Assembly: GCA_036568605.1 (NCBI GenBank)
Contig: DATCSE010000004.1
Coordinates: 1 to 26,010 of the forward strand
Source of the DNA: DATCSE01 sp036568605
Lineage (GTDB): Bacteria; Pseudomonadota; Gammaproteobacteria; Burkholderiales; Burkholderiaceae_C
Direction of reading: 5' to 3'
DNA length: 26,010 nt
The notes beneath the pieces are model-generated. The model did not search any database. It saw only the letters and a program-made list of their open reading frames with translations, and was not told the origin of the DNA. Every line of letters begins with the position of its first letter. Within the stretch, counting starts at the first letter, position 1. Positions 6,664 to 15,463 of this stretch are shown here, piece by piece. A program made the translations under genes and the position numbers.

Positions 6664-8742
6664 CTACATATCGGCGCGGACCCGCGGCGGCAGCACGAAC
6701 GAAAGCGGCGCACGCCGCAGCCGCCGACGGATTGCGCGGTAGATGCGGCTGCGGTCGGCGAGCCGGATGCCGCGCGAGCGCAGCGCGACGCGGAACGCGA
6801 GCACGAAGCTGACCGCGAGGTTCAGCGCCGCGGTCACCGGGATCGCGGCGACGCACCACCAGAATGCGCCCTCGTGCAGCAGCCCCGGCCCTTCGGCGCC
6901 GAGCGCCGCCGCGATCTGCCCGGTCGACAGCGTCACGTGCCGCACCTCGATCGGTAGCGCGAAGAACGACGCGACCGCCGGCACCAGCCCCAGCATCAGC
7001 CCGAGCGAGATGTTCGACGCGAAGCCGGAGACATGGGTGCGCCAGTACGCGGCCCAGCGCTGTGCGCGGGCCGCACCGAGACGCGCGACGATGCGCGGGT
7101 TCCAGGCGATCGCGCTGTCGAGCCGATGCCAGACGAACCAGTTCTCGGCCCAGCCGCCGATCAGCGCGCTCGCGAACAGCAGCACGCCGGTGAACGCGGC
7201 GTACAGCGCGGTCGGGCCCAGCAAGGTCAGCGAATGCAGCACATGCTGCGCGGCGTCGTGGCCGACCGGCGGTGCGCCAAACAGCGCCTGCGAGGCGAGC
7301 TGCACGCCCAGCACCAGCGGCGCGACCGCGAACAGGTTGCCGAAGATGCCGGCGGCCTGCGAGCGGATCAGATGCGTCACCTCGTCGACGAAGCCTTCGA
7401 CCGCCTCGTCGCTCGCGACGTCGCCCAGCTTCTCGGCCATCGCCGGCGCGGTCATCGCCGGCTGCTTGGTCGCGACCGTGAAGTGCAGCAGCTGCACCAG
7501 CACGAAGCTGGTCGCGTAGTTGAGGCCGGCCCACCAGCCGCCCCAGAACGGCGACAGCGCGAGCCCGGTGATGAAGAACTTCAGCAGCGTCGTGCCGGCC
7601 AGCACGCTGCCGCCGCCGAGCGCGGCGCGCAGCATCTGCCGGTACTCGCCGCGATCGCGGGTGATGTAGTGCTCGCCGGTCTCGGCGCTGCGCTCGGCGA
7701 CCTTGCGCGCGAGCAGCGAGTAGTGGCGCGACAGCAGCGCACGCAGGCTGCGCCGTTCCTGGCCGGTCTGCACCAGGTCGACGGCCAGCGTCAACACGTC
7801 GTGCGCCGGCTGCGGGCTGATCACGCAGTTCAGCAGCAGCTCGATGCGGTGCGTGCGCTCGCGCAGCTGATCCACTTCGAATACCACGTCGACCGAGACG
7901 CCGTGCGCTTCGAGGTGCTCGTGCACGCTGTCGGCCGCGGCGCGGCAGCGGTCGAGCAGCGCGCGCAGGTACTGCGCCTCGCGCAGCAGCGCGGCATCGT
8001 CGGCGCGTTGCGCGTGGGCCTGCTCCTCGATCTTCTCGGCGGCGCGGGCGAGCTGGCGGAACGGCCGTTCGGCGAGCAGCTCGGGGCTCATGCGCGGGCG
8101 CAGCGCCGGCGAGAACCCGGCCGCGCGCACCGCGCTGCCGAGGAACACGATCGCGTCCAGGAACGGCAGCCGCCAGTCGGACGGCGTTGGCTCGTCGGCC
8201 GCATCGGCAGCGGGCTCGGCCACGGGGGCGACGAAGTAGGGGCCCAGGCGCGCCAGCGTCGCGTCGTCGATCGCACGCAGCCAGTGGGCATCGTCGTCGT
8301 GCGGGAACAGCAGCGCGAACAGCTCGCCGAGGTCGCCGGTATCGGGCGTCAGCGGCAGCACGCGCGTGCGCACGCGCCGCACCAGCTCGCCCCACAGGTG
8401 CATGCGCGGCGCGAAGCCGAAATCGGCGAGCAGCGCGGCGCTGTCGATCTCGCGCCAGAGCCGGTGCAGCAGCCCGGCGACACGCGCGCGGTGCTCGGCG
8501 TTGCGATCGAGCACACCCAGCAGGTGCTTCAGGCGCAGCACCGGCGTCGGCGTCGCGCGCGGCTCGTCCGCGGTGCCGTCGCCGCGCTCCAGCGGCGCGT
8601 GGCGCAGCCATTCGAGCAGCCGCACCAGCCAGAGCTGACGTTCGGCGCGCGACGCCTTCGGGTCTGCCGCGTTGAGCAGCGCGGTCAGATCCCAGGCGGA
8701 CGCGCGCCGGGCGAGCGGACGAGCGCGAGGCAACGCGGACAA
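6664..8742 (-). CDS. Multi-pass membrane protein of the 'site-specific recombinase' (Gcr, COG4389/PF10136) family
   Basis: 692 residues, full length for the family. The N-terminal third is soluble and helical ('LARLGPYFVAPVAEPAADAA' region). The C-terminal half has several strongly hydrophobic segments: about 378-412 ('FFITGLALSPFWGGWWAGLN'), 475-495, 514-545 ('FTGVLLFASALIGGWAENWF'), 575-605 and 625-655. The family was named from a gonococcal recombinase claim, but the protein has no visible recombinase catalytic motif and looks like an inner-membrane protein; its biochemical role is uncertain. The start must be TTG: an in-frame TGA lies eight codons upstream and no ATG or GTG intervenes. 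The TTG at 8742 comes 21 bases after the apaG stop, so the two are probably one transcript. TTG at 8733 is an alternative. Confidence 0.88.
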   Translation of the reverse strand: MSALPRARPLARRASAWDLTALLNAADPKASRAERQLWLVRLLEWLRHAPLERGDGTADEPRATPTPVLRLKHLLGVLDRNAEHRARVAGLLHRLWREIDSAALLADFGFAPRMHLWGELVRRVRTRVLPLTPDTGDLGELFALLFPHDDDAHWLRAIDDATLARLGPYFVAPVAEPAADAADEPTPSDWRLPFLDAIVFLGSAVRAAGFSPALRPRMSPELLAERPFRQLARAAEKIEEQAHAQRADDAALLREAQYLRALLDRCRAAADSVHEHLEAHGVSVDVVFEVDQLRERTHRIELLLNCVISPQPAHDVLTLAVDLVQTGQERRSLRALLSRHYSLLARKVAERSAETGEHYITRDRGEYRQMLRAALGGGSVLAGTTLLKFFITGLALSPFWGGWWAGLNYATSFVLVQLLHFTVATKQPAMTAPAMAEKLGDVASDEAVEGFVDEVTHLIRSQAAGIFGNLFAVAPLVLGVQLASQALFGAPPVGHDAAQHVLHSLTLLGPTALYAAFTGVLLFASALIGGWAENWFVWHRLDSAIAWNPRIVARLGAARAQRWAAYWRTHVSGFASNISLGLMLGLVPAVASFFALPIEVRHVTLSTGQIAAALGAEGPGLLHEGAFWWCVAAIPVTAALNLAVSFVLAFRVALRSRGIRLADRSRIYRAIRRRLRRAPLSFVLPPRVRADM

Positions 8743-8763
8743 AACGGGGTGCCTGTGGTCAGG

Positions 8764-9138
8764 TCAATGCAGCGCCGAGGCGAGCGTCAGCCCGAATTCG
8801 GCGATCGGCGCGTCGAACGGCTCGGCGTCTTCGGTCATGCAGAAGAAGCTGCCGCGCATCGTGCCGTGCGCGGTCGCCAGCCGGGTCCAGCTGGTGTACT
8901 CGAAGGTCTCGCCGGGCTTGAGCAGCGGTTGGTGGCCGACCACGGCCAAGCCGCGCACCTCCTCGGTGTGGCCGGCCGCATCGGTGATGATCCAATGCCG
9001 CGCGATCAATTGCGCGGTGATGTCGCCGGTGTTGCGTATCGTCACCGTGTAGGCAAACGCATGCTGCCCCGTGGAGGGATCGGACTGCTCGGGCAGGTGG
9101 CGCACCGCGACGCTGACGCTGAACTCGGGTCTGGACAT
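8764..9138 (-). CDS. apaG: ApaG / CorD-family protein
   Basis: 124 residues, the standard ApaG length. It carries the family features 'VAVRHLPEQSDPSTGQHAFA' near the start, then 'YTVTIRNTGDITAQLIARHW', 'GVGHQPLLKPGE'-like sequence in the middle, and 'TMRGSFFCMTEDAEPFDAPI' near the end. ApaG folds as a fibronectin-III-like beta sandwich; it is linked genetically to divalent cation sensitivity, and its precise activity is not settled. The start at 9138 gives the usual N-terminus; an ATG three codons earlier (9147) is possible. It is divergent from rpe, as in many Burkholderiales, with a 72-base gap that must hold promoters for both. Confidence 0.95.
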   Translation of the reverse strand: MSRPEFSVSVAVRHLPEQSDPSTGQHAFAYTVTIRNTGDITAQLIARHWIITDAAGHTEEVRGLAVVGHQPLLKPGETFEYTSWTRLATAHGTMRGSFFCMTEDAEPFDAPIAEFGLTLASALH

Positions 9139-9179
9139 GCAGTCCATTCTAGGCAGCGCGTGTGAAGCGCGGCGGCACC

Positions 9180-9185
9180 TAAAAT
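9180..9185 (+). promoter_or_regulatory. Candidate -10 element for rpe
   Basis: TAAAAT matches the sigma-70 -10 consensus at five of six positions and lies 25 bases before the rpe start, in an otherwise very GC-rich gap. No recognisable -35 is present at the right distance, so this is a weak call. Confidence 0.35.
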
Positions 9186-9210
9186 TGGGCGATCCCCGCA
9201 GGCCCTCACG

Positions 9211-9915
9211 ATGACCACTTCCACGCCCCGCTACCGCATTGCCCCCAGCCTCCTGTCGGCCGATTTCGCCCGGCTCGGCGACGAGGTGAAGAACGTGGTC
9301 GCGGCCGGCGCCGACTGGATCCACTTCGACGTGATGGACAACCATTACGTGCCCAACCTGACCTTCGGCCCGATGATCTGCGAGGCGCTGCGCCCGCATG
9401 CGGTGGATGCCAACGGCGAGAAGGTGACGATAGACGTGCACCTGATGGTGCAGCCGGTCGATGCGCTCGCGCAGGCCTTCGCGAAGGCCGGTGCCGACCG
9501 CATCAGCTTCCACCCCGAGGCGAGCCTGCATGTGGACCGCACGATCGAGCTGATCCGCGCCGAGGGCGCGAGCCCGGGACTGGTGTTCAACCCGGCTGCA
9601 TCGCTCGATGTGCTCGAGTGGACGCTCGCGAAGATCGATCTCGTGCTCGTGATGAGCGTGAACCCGGGCTTCGGCGGGCAGAGCTTCATCCCGGGTTCGC
9701 TGAAGAAGATCGCGCGCATCCGCGAGATGCTCGATGCGCACCGGCGCGAGACCGGCCACGAGATCCGCCTGGAGGTCGACGGCGGCATCAAGGTCGACAA
9801 CATCCGCGCCGCGGCCGATGCCGGGGCCGACACCTTCGTCGCCGGCAGTGCGATCTTCGGCCAGCCCGACTACCGCACGGTGATCGCCGCGATGCGCGCG
9901 CAGCTCGCTCGCTGA
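9211..9915 (+). CDS. rpe: Ribulose-phosphate 3-epimerase
   Basis: 234 residues, a complete TIM-barrel epimerase interconverting D-ribulose 5-phosphate and D-xylulose 5-phosphate in the pentose phosphate and Calvin pathways. Family motifs in order are 'IAPSLLSADFARLG' (10-23), 'HFDVMDNHYVPNLTFGP' with the catalytic and metal-binding Asp 40 (38-54), 'VMSVNPGFGGQSFIP' in the middle, and 'EVDGGIK' with the second catalytic Asp at 190. His 38 and the His in 'IDVHLMV' complete the metal site. The ATG at 9211 gives the expected N-terminus. In many betaproteobacteria rpe is followed directly by gph and trpE; here four other genes intervene. Confidence 0.97.
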   Translation: MTTSTPRYRIAPSLLSADFARLGDEVKNVVAAGADWIHFDVMDNHYVPNLTFGPMICEALRPHAVDANGEKVTIDVHLMVQPVDALAQAFAKAGADRISFHPEASLHVDRTIELIRAEGASPGLVFNPAASLDVLEWTLAKIDLVLVMSVNPGFGGQSFIPGSLKKIARIREMLDAHRRETGHEIRLEVDGGIKVDNIRAAADAGADTFVAGSAIFGQPDYRTVIAAMRAQLAR

Positions 9916-9964
9916 AGGCGATCCCAGGCTGCGCGCCCGAGGCCGCGTTGAGTCACACTGCGCC

Positions 9965-11032
<1,068 letters not shown>

Positions 11033-11069
11033 TCTGTCGCGCAGATGGTGACGACGACGGCCTGACGCG

Positions 11070-12077
11070 ATGAAATTCAAGGACTACTACGCGACCCTCG
11101 GTGTCGCCCGTGACGCGAGCCAGGACGAGATCAAGCAGGCGTACCGCAAGCTCGCGCGCAAGTACCACCCGGATGTCAGCAAGGAAGCCGACGCGGAAGC
11201 GCGCTTCAAGGAGCTCGGCGAAGCCAACGAGGTGCTCAAGGACCCCGAGAAGCGCGCCGCGTACGACCAGGCCGCGCTGCAGTGGGAGCGCCAGCGCGCG
11301 AGCGGCCGCCAGGACTTCGAGCCGCCGCCGGGCTGGGATGCGGGGTTCGAGTTCCGCGGGCGCGGCGACGAGGGTGCCACGTTCAGCGCCGAGGACTTGT
11401 TCGGCGCCGGCGAGTACAGCGATTTCTTCGAAGCGCTGTTCGGCCGCATGCGCCGCGGCGCCGGCGGTGCGGCGGGCCGCGCGTCGTCGCTGCACGAGCG
11501 CGGCCAGGACCATCACGCGAAGGTCGTGATCGCGCTCGAGGATGCGTACCGCGGCGCGCAGCGCAGCCTGAGCCTGCGCATGCCGGCGCTGGACCAGCAT
11601 GGCCGCGTCGTCACGCACGAACGCACGCTCACGGTCAGCATCCCGAAAGGCGTGCGTGCCGGGCAGCATCTGCGCCTCGCGGGCCAGGGCGGTCCGGGGC
11701 TGGGCGATGCGCCGGCCGGCGACCTGTTCCTCGAGATCGAGTTCGAGGCGCATCGCCACTACCGCGTCGACGGGCGCGACGTCTACGTCGACCTGCCGGT
11801 CGCGCCGTGGGAGGCGGCGCTGGGCGCGGTCGTCGATGCGCCGACGCCCGACGGCGTCGTGCAGCTGACGATACCGGCCGGCTCGCAAAGCGGCCGCAAG
11901 CTGCGGCTGAAGGGCCGCGGCATTCCGGGCGGCGGGCCGGGCAAGGACGCGGGCGACCTGTACGCGGTGCTGGCGATCGCGCTGCCCAGCGCGACTGCAC
12001 CGAACGTGAAGGCGGCATACGAGGCTTTGGCGGCCGCAGCGGCGGGTTTCGATCCGCGTGCCATGCTGAAGCGGTGA
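11070..12077 (+). CDS. cbpA: CbpA, curved DNA-binding DnaJ-family co-chaperone
   Basis: 335 residues. The J-domain (about 1-70) has the invariant HPD at residues 33-35, needed to stimulate DnaK ATPase. A Gly/Phe/Arg-containing linker follows (about 75-150), rich in 'GWDAGFEFRGRGDEG'-type sequence. Two C-terminal substrate-binding domains come next (about 150-225 and 230-325), with 'GDLFLEIEFEAHRHYRVDGR' at their junction. There is no zinc-finger CxxCxGxG region, which separates it from DnaJ itself. The N-terminus 'MKFKDYYATLGV' is the usual one for CbpA. The cbpM gene 19 bases downstream confirms the identity. In enterobacteria CbpA also binds nucleoid DNA in stationary phase; that role here is inferred. 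Confidence 0.95.
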   Translation: MKFKDYYATLGVARDASQDEIKQAYRKLARKYHPDVSKEADAEARFKELGEANEVLKDPEKRAAYDQAALQWERQRASGRQDFEPPPGWDAGFEFRGRGDEGATFSAEDLFGAGEYSDFFEALFGRMRRGAGGAAGRASSLHERGQDHHAKVVIALEDAYRGAQRSLSLRMPALDQHGRVVTHERTLTVSIPKGVRAGQHLRLAGQGGPGLGDAPAGDLFLEIEFEAHRHYRVDGRDVYVDLPVAPWEAALGAVVDAPTPDGVVQLTIPAGSQSGRKLRLKGRGIPGGGPGKDAGDLYAVLAIALPSATAPNVKAAYEALAAAAAGFDPRAMLKR

Positions 12078-12096
12078 ACGCGAAGGAGGCACGGCG

Positions 12097-12411
12097 ATGA
12101 AGGAAGTCGTCACGACCCTGATCCACGGCAGCATCGTCGACGACGATACCGAGATGACGCTGGTCGAGCTGTGTCAGGCCTGCAGCGTGCACGAAGACGA
12201 CGTGCGCGTCTGGGTCAGCGAAGGCGTGCTGCATCCGAGCGCGGAGCCCGGCGAGCCGATGCGCTTTCGCGGTGCGGCACTGCGCCGCGCAAGGGTCGCG
12301 GTGCGGCTGACCCGCGATCTCGAGGTCAACACCGCGGGTGTCGCGTTGGCGCTGGAACTGCTCGACGAGATCGCCGCGTTGCGCGCGCAGCTCGTGCGGG
12401 CCGGAGCCTGA
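12097..12411 (+). CDS. cbpM: CbpM, modulator of the CbpA co-chaperone
   Basis: 104 residues, a small MerR-like helix-turn-helix-fold protein of the CbpM family. The segment 'MTLVELCQACSVHEDDVRVW' (about 19-38) followed by 'VSEGVLHPS' is the characteristic core, and the C-terminal third is a helix ('ALALELLDEIAALRAQL'). CbpM binds the J-domain of CbpA and blocks both its co-chaperone activity and its DNA binding. The start has an excellent AAGGAGG ribosome site eight bases upstream, and the gene is only 19 bases after cbpA, so the two form one operon. Confidence 0.93.
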   Translation: MKEVVTTLIHGSIVDDDTEMTLVELCQACSVHEDDVRVWVSEGVLHPSAEPGEPMRFRGAALRRARVAVRLTRDLEVNTAGVALALELLDEIAALRAQLVRAGA

Positions 12412-12422
12412 AGAAAAGCGCG

Positions 12423-13628
12423 TCAGGCCGATCGGGACGAGGTCTCGCGCGGCTGGGACTGCGGCTGCGGCGCCGGCGCGGCACGTTGCTCGTCGAAGCG
12501 GATCAGGCGGCCGCGGCCGGCGGCCTTGGCTTCGTACAACGCGAGGTCGGCGCGGCGCAGCAGCGACTGGATGTCCGCGTCGTCGTCGCGCAGCACGGCC
12601 AGGCCGCTGCTGAAGCCCAGCGTGGTGCCGGTTTCGGTCGTGGCTTGCCGGTGCAGCGCCGAGCGCAGGCGATCGTCGACATCGCGCACCGATGCATCGT
12701 CGACGCCGACCAGCAGCAGGCAGAACTCCTCGCCGCCGTAGCGGCACAGCAGATCGTTGCGGCGCGCGCATTCGCGCAGCACCTTCGCGACCGTCTGCAG
12801 CGCGCGGTCGCCGGCCTCGTGGCCCCAGCGGTCGTTGATCGCCTTGAAGTGATCGATGTCCAGCATCAGCACGGCCGCGGTCTGGCCATCGCGCCGCGCC
12901 TTCGCGATCGCGTCGGCAGCCAGGACGCGCCAGGCGCGCCGGTTCAGCAAGCCGGTCAGGCCGTCGGTGTCGGCCTGCCGGCGCAGCTCGTGCTCGGCCT
13001 CTTCGTGCCAGCCGACCAGCAGGCCGATGGTCGTCAACGTCAGCGCGATGTGGTTCAGGACCGCACCGAACACGTTGACCGGATGCGGCGAGCGCAGCGT
13101 CGGATAGAGCTCGGTGAAGAACGCGCCGAGGATGCCGCGGGTCAGCGTCACCGCCGCGAGCGAGCCCAGGCAGACGACGATCAGGCCGCGCCAGCGCCGG
13201 CTCGTGTGCGGCGCGGGCCAGATGCAGGCCAGGCACACGAGCCCCATCAGCAGCGCAAGCCCGAAGTTCGACCAGCCGACGCGCACCGGGTAGCTGTCGA
13301 AGCTGAGGCCGTAGCCCAGCGGCGTCAGCACCGCCGCGGCCAGCAGGACCTTGCGCCCGGGGCGCGGGCCGAGCCAGCCACGCAGCGCGTGCCACATCAG
13401 CACGAAGCTCGTTCCCAGCAATGCGACCCAGACCGTCGAGAACAGCCGGTCGTTCACCGGCTTCGCGAGCAGGAAGCTGGCCCACGCGAGCGCCTGCGCG
13501 ACCGCCGAGCCCAGCACATGGCGTGCTGACGGACTGACGCGCCACCCCATCACCGCCGGGACCGCGATGGCCATGGCGAAGACGTTCGCCAGCATCACGG
13601 CCAGCAAGGTGTTGACGTCCAGGTTCAC
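12423..13628 (-). CDS. Multi-pass membrane diguanylate cyclase
   Basis: 401 residues. The first 210 are strongly hydrophobic with about six or seven membrane helices (such as 'LLAVMLANVFAMAIAVPAVM' and 'VLNHIALTLTTIGLLVGW'), a membrane sensor without a recognised named domain. A GGDEF domain follows (about 220-380), with 'MLDIDHFKAINDRWGHEAGD', the active-site GGEEF at 298-302, and an I-site RRND at 289-292 exactly five residues before it. It should make c-di-GMP under product inhibition. The start is GTG at 13628, without a clear ribosome site; an ATG eleven codons later is possible. It converges on cbpM with 11 bases between stops. Confidence 0.92.
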   Translation of the reverse strand: MNLDVNTLLAVMLANVFAMAIAVPAVMGWRVSPSARHVLGSAVAQALAWASFLLAKPVNDRLFSTVWVALLGTSFVLMWHALRGWLGPRPGRKVLLAAAVLTPLGYGLSFDSYPVRVGWSNFGLALLMGLVCLACIWPAPHTSRRWRGLIVVCLGSLAAVTLTRGILGAFFTELYPTLRSPHPVNVFGAVLNHIALTLTTIGLLVGWHEEAEHELRRQADTDGLTGLLNRRAWRVLAADAIAKARRDGQTAAVLMLDIDHFKAINDRWGHEAGDRALQTVAKVLRECARRNDLLCRYGGEEFCLLLVGVDDASVRDVDDRLRSALHRQATTETGTTLGFSSGLAVLRDDDADIQSLLRRADLALYEAKAAGRGRLIRFDEQRAAPAPQPQSQPRETSSRSA

Positions 13629-13811
13629 AAACGCGTGGGGGAGATGTTGGGGAATTCAGCCGGCTCGACTTGTTATCGTCTCGCTGCGTGACGAGATAAC
13701 GGCAGCAAACGTACGCTCGGTAAACGATCGTGACGCAGTCTCCGATTGGAGTGGCCATTCCTGCAAGAATCCGTCCGGGCCCGCCAATTTTTTGAGTCGT
13801 ATTGCGCAGTC

Positions 13812-14522
13812 GTGAACTCCCTTCGAATCCACTCGAGCCCGATCCGCGCCGCGATCGTCGACCTCGACGGCACGCTGATCGACACGCTGGGCGACTTCGT
13901 CGTCGCGGTCAACGCGATGTTGCGCGAGCTGGGCTACGCCCAGGTGGACCGGCGATTTCTCGAGCACACGATAGGCAAGGGCTCGGAACACCTGATCCGC
14001 CGCACGCTCGCGCAGGTCGGCGCGCCGGCGGATGCGTACGACTCGGCCTTTGCGCTGTACCAGCGCCACTACCTCGCGATCAACGGGCAGCATGCGCCCA
14101 TCTATCCGGGCGTGGTCGAAGGTTTGCAGCGCTTGCGCGAGCTGGGCCTCGTGCTCGCGTGCCTGACCAACAAGCCCCGCCCGTTCGTGCGCCCGCTGCT
14201 GCAGGTCAAGGGACTGGAGGCGTATTTCGCGGTCGTCTTCGACGGCGATGCATTCGAGCGCAAGAAGCCGGACCCGCTGCCGCTGCTGAAGACCTGCGAG
14301 GCGTTGGGCCGCGCGCCTTCGCAGACGTTGATGATCGGCGACTCGAGCAACGACGCGCAGGCGGCGCGTGCGGCCGGCTGCCCGGTCGTGCTGGTCAGCT
14401 ACGGCTACAACCACGGCGAGCCGGTCGCTGCGGTCGATGCCGACGGTGTGGTCGAGCGACTCGACCGGATCGATCTGAACGCGTGGCCGGACGCTGCGGC
14501 GTCGTCGCCTCAGTTGTTGTAG
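13812..14522 (+). CDS. gph: Phosphoglycolate phosphatase, HAD superfamily
   Basis: 236 residues from the GTG at 13812. The frame is open to a TTG at 13746, but that adds sequence unlike the family and no ribosome site supports either. HAD motif I is DLDGTL with nucleophile Asp 17 and Asp 19. Motif III is the Lys pair at 151-152 in 'RKKPDPLPLL'. Motif IV is 'MIGDSSNDAQAA' with Asp 177. The cap is the helical type of the Gph group ('NAMLRELGYAQVDRRFLEHT'). It dephosphorylates 2-phosphoglycolate produced by DNA repair or by Rubisco oxygenation. In related genomes gph lies between rpe and trpE, as it nearly does here. Its last 13 bases overlap the 3' end of the convergent gene at 14510. Confidence 0.9.
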   Translation: MNSLRIHSSPIRAAIVDLDGTLIDTLGDFVVAVNAMLRELGYAQVDRRFLEHTIGKGSEHLIRRTLAQVGAPADAYDSAFALYQRHYLAINGQHAPIYPGVVEGLQRLRELGLVLACLTNKPRPFVRPLLQVKGLEAYFAVVFDGDAFERKKPDPLPLLKTCEALGRAPSQTLMIGDSSNDAQAARAAGCPVVLVSYGYNHGEPVAAVDADGVVERLDRIDLNAWPDAAASSPQLL

Positions 14523-15166
14523 CCGGCGTTGCCGCCCGCCACGGTTGCGGCCTTGCCGAGCAGCGCCTCCTTCAGACCGGCATCGGCGGGCGCCTGGCCG
14601 AGCCAGATCCGCATCAGCGCCGAGTAGAACTCGGGCTCCTTGATCGGCTGGCCGGTGGGCTGCCCGTTGACGACGATCACGGTGCCGGTGCCCGGCATCC
14701 ATTCGACGCCGAACCACTCGCCGGCCTTCAGGTTCTTGCGGCTCGAGAAGATCTCGCTCATCTGCATGATGCCGCTGATGGACTTCGAGAACTCCTCGCG
14801 CGGCGCGTTCTGCTCCATGCCCTTCGTGAACAGCTTGCCGAGCTCGTTCGCATCGATCTCGCGCAGCATCACGATCTTGATCAGACGTGGGCCGGGCGCC
14901 GCGAGCACGGCTTCGGGGGTCGTCGCCTTGGCCGACAGGTACAGGCCGGCGGCGTAGACCTTGAAGACGGCCTTGTAGCGCACGCCGGCGCCGTTGAGCT
15001 GCAGCCGCGCGCCGCCGAGCAGGAGGCTGTTGTCGAATTTGACGCCGCCCACTTCGGTGATGGCGGCGGGTCCTGTCGCGGTGCTCTGGGCGGCCGCGGA
15101 CAGCGGCAGGGCCAGCGATGCGGCCACACTGGCGGCGAGGGTGACGAGCAGCGCGCGGCGGATCAC
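14510..15166 (-). CDS. Secreted chalcone-isomerase-like protein
   Basis: 218 residues from GTG 15166, chosen because AGGAG lies ten bases upstream and the signal peptide then starts directly ('MIRRALLVTLAASVAASLAL'). An ATG at 15190 adds eight residues but has no ribosome site. After cleavage near 'SAAAQS', the mature domain has the chalcone isomerase-like (Chalcone_3) features: 'VGGVKFDNSLLLGGARLQLN', 'GVRYKAVFKVYAAGLYLS', 'IKIVMLREIDANELGKLFTK' and 'KAGEWFGVEWMPGTGTVIVV'. In bacteria these are periplasmic proteins, probably fatty-acid or small-ligand binders rather than flavonoid enzymes. The role here is unknown. The start region faces the trp leader, so the two units share the intergenic region. 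Confidence 0.85.
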   Translation of the reverse strand: MIRRALLVTLAASVAASLALPLSAAAQSTATGPAAITEVGGVKFDNSLLLGGARLQLNGAGVRYKAVFKVYAAGLYLSAKATTPEAVLAAPGPRLIKIVMLREIDANELGKLFTKGMEQNAPREEFSKSISGIMQMSEIFSSRKNLKAGEWFGVEWMPGTGTVIVVNGQPTGQPIKEPEFYSALMRIWLGQAPADAGLKEALLGKAATVAGGNAGYNN

Positions 15167-15200
15167 AGTCGGGGTCTCCTGAGGTTTCATGTATTCGTTT

Positions 15201-15215
15201 GTGTCAAGTTGACAC
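15201..15215. promoter_or_regulatory. Perfect 15-bp palindrome GTGTCAAGTTGACAC, candidate operator
   Basis: GTGTCAA-G-TTGACAC is perfectly symmetric around one base. It lies between the divergent chalcone-isomerase-like gene and the trp leader, 57 bases before the leader ATG. Each half contains TTGACA, the consensus sigma-70 -35 hexamer, one on each strand. No good -10 sits 16-18 bases away on either strand, so it may be an operator rather than a promoter. It is not the enterobacterial TrpR sequence. Confidence 0.5.
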
Positions 15216-15271
15216 CGATTCACATTTTCGGCGCAGACCGGAGCGCAGATGAGTGCTGCTAGACTCCGCGC

Positions 15272-15352
15272 ATGTTCATTTCGCGCAATCTCACCGCCGG
15301 GCCGCTGGCCCGAGGAGCCTGGCCCTGGCGGGCCCAGCCTGCTCACGCCTGA
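15272..15352 (+). CDS. trpL: Putative trp operon leader peptide
   Basis: A short frame of 26 codons plus TGA lies in the trpE leader. Its C-terminal part reads 'GAWPWRAQPAHA', with Trp codons at positions 17 and 19 separated by one Pro. The stop is immediately followed by hairpin-forming sequence at 15354-15376 and 15384-15403. This is the layout of a ribosome-mediated attenuator, in which stalling at Trp codons changes downstream RNA folding. Weak points are the absence of a clear ribosome site before the ATG, only two Trp codons, and no U-run after either hairpin. An in-frame TAG nine to twelve bases upstream of the ATG fixes the start. The role is inferred from position and content. Confidence 0.5.
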   Translation: MFISRNLTAGPLARGAWPWRAQPAHA

Positions 15353-15403
15353 GATCCCGCGACTTTTGTCGCGGATTGCGCGATCGGCGGCGCTGCCCGC
15401 CGA
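15319..15403 (+). promoter_or_regulatory. Possible trp attenuator RNA with competing hairpins
   Basis: Three local stems can be read. A stem over the Trp codons (15319-15337) pairs CTGG/CCAG and CCC/GGG. A second, CCGCGAC/GTCGCGG with a TTTT loop, spans 15357-15374 just after the leader stop. A third, TCGGCGG/CCGCCGA, spans 15384-15403. GGCGGGC at 15327-15333, overlapping the second Trp codon, is perfectly complementary to GCCCGCC at 15395-15401, so it can compete with the third stem. Competing folds around Trp codons are what attenuation needs. The lack of a T-run means the terminating form, if any, may act through Rho or pausing. Confidence 0.4.
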
Positions 15404-15463
15404 GTCCGTTCCGTCGAATCCCCGCGTGCCGGCTGCGAGCCGCGCGCCGGCCTGTGGAGGGCC

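Noticed and set aside
7033..9165. 710-codon open frame on the plus strand opposite the recombinase-family gene
   Set aside because: Antisense shadow spanning two real genes, low complexity, no motif and no ribosome site.
13672..13700. GTTATC...GATAAC inverted repeat upstream of gph as an operator
   Set aside because: Short arms with a 17-base spacer and an unpaired insertion; too weak to call.
13780..13795. T-run after GC-rich sequence upstream of gph as a terminator
   Set aside because: GGGCCC has no loop and no proper stem precedes the Ts; no gene ends just upstream on this strand.
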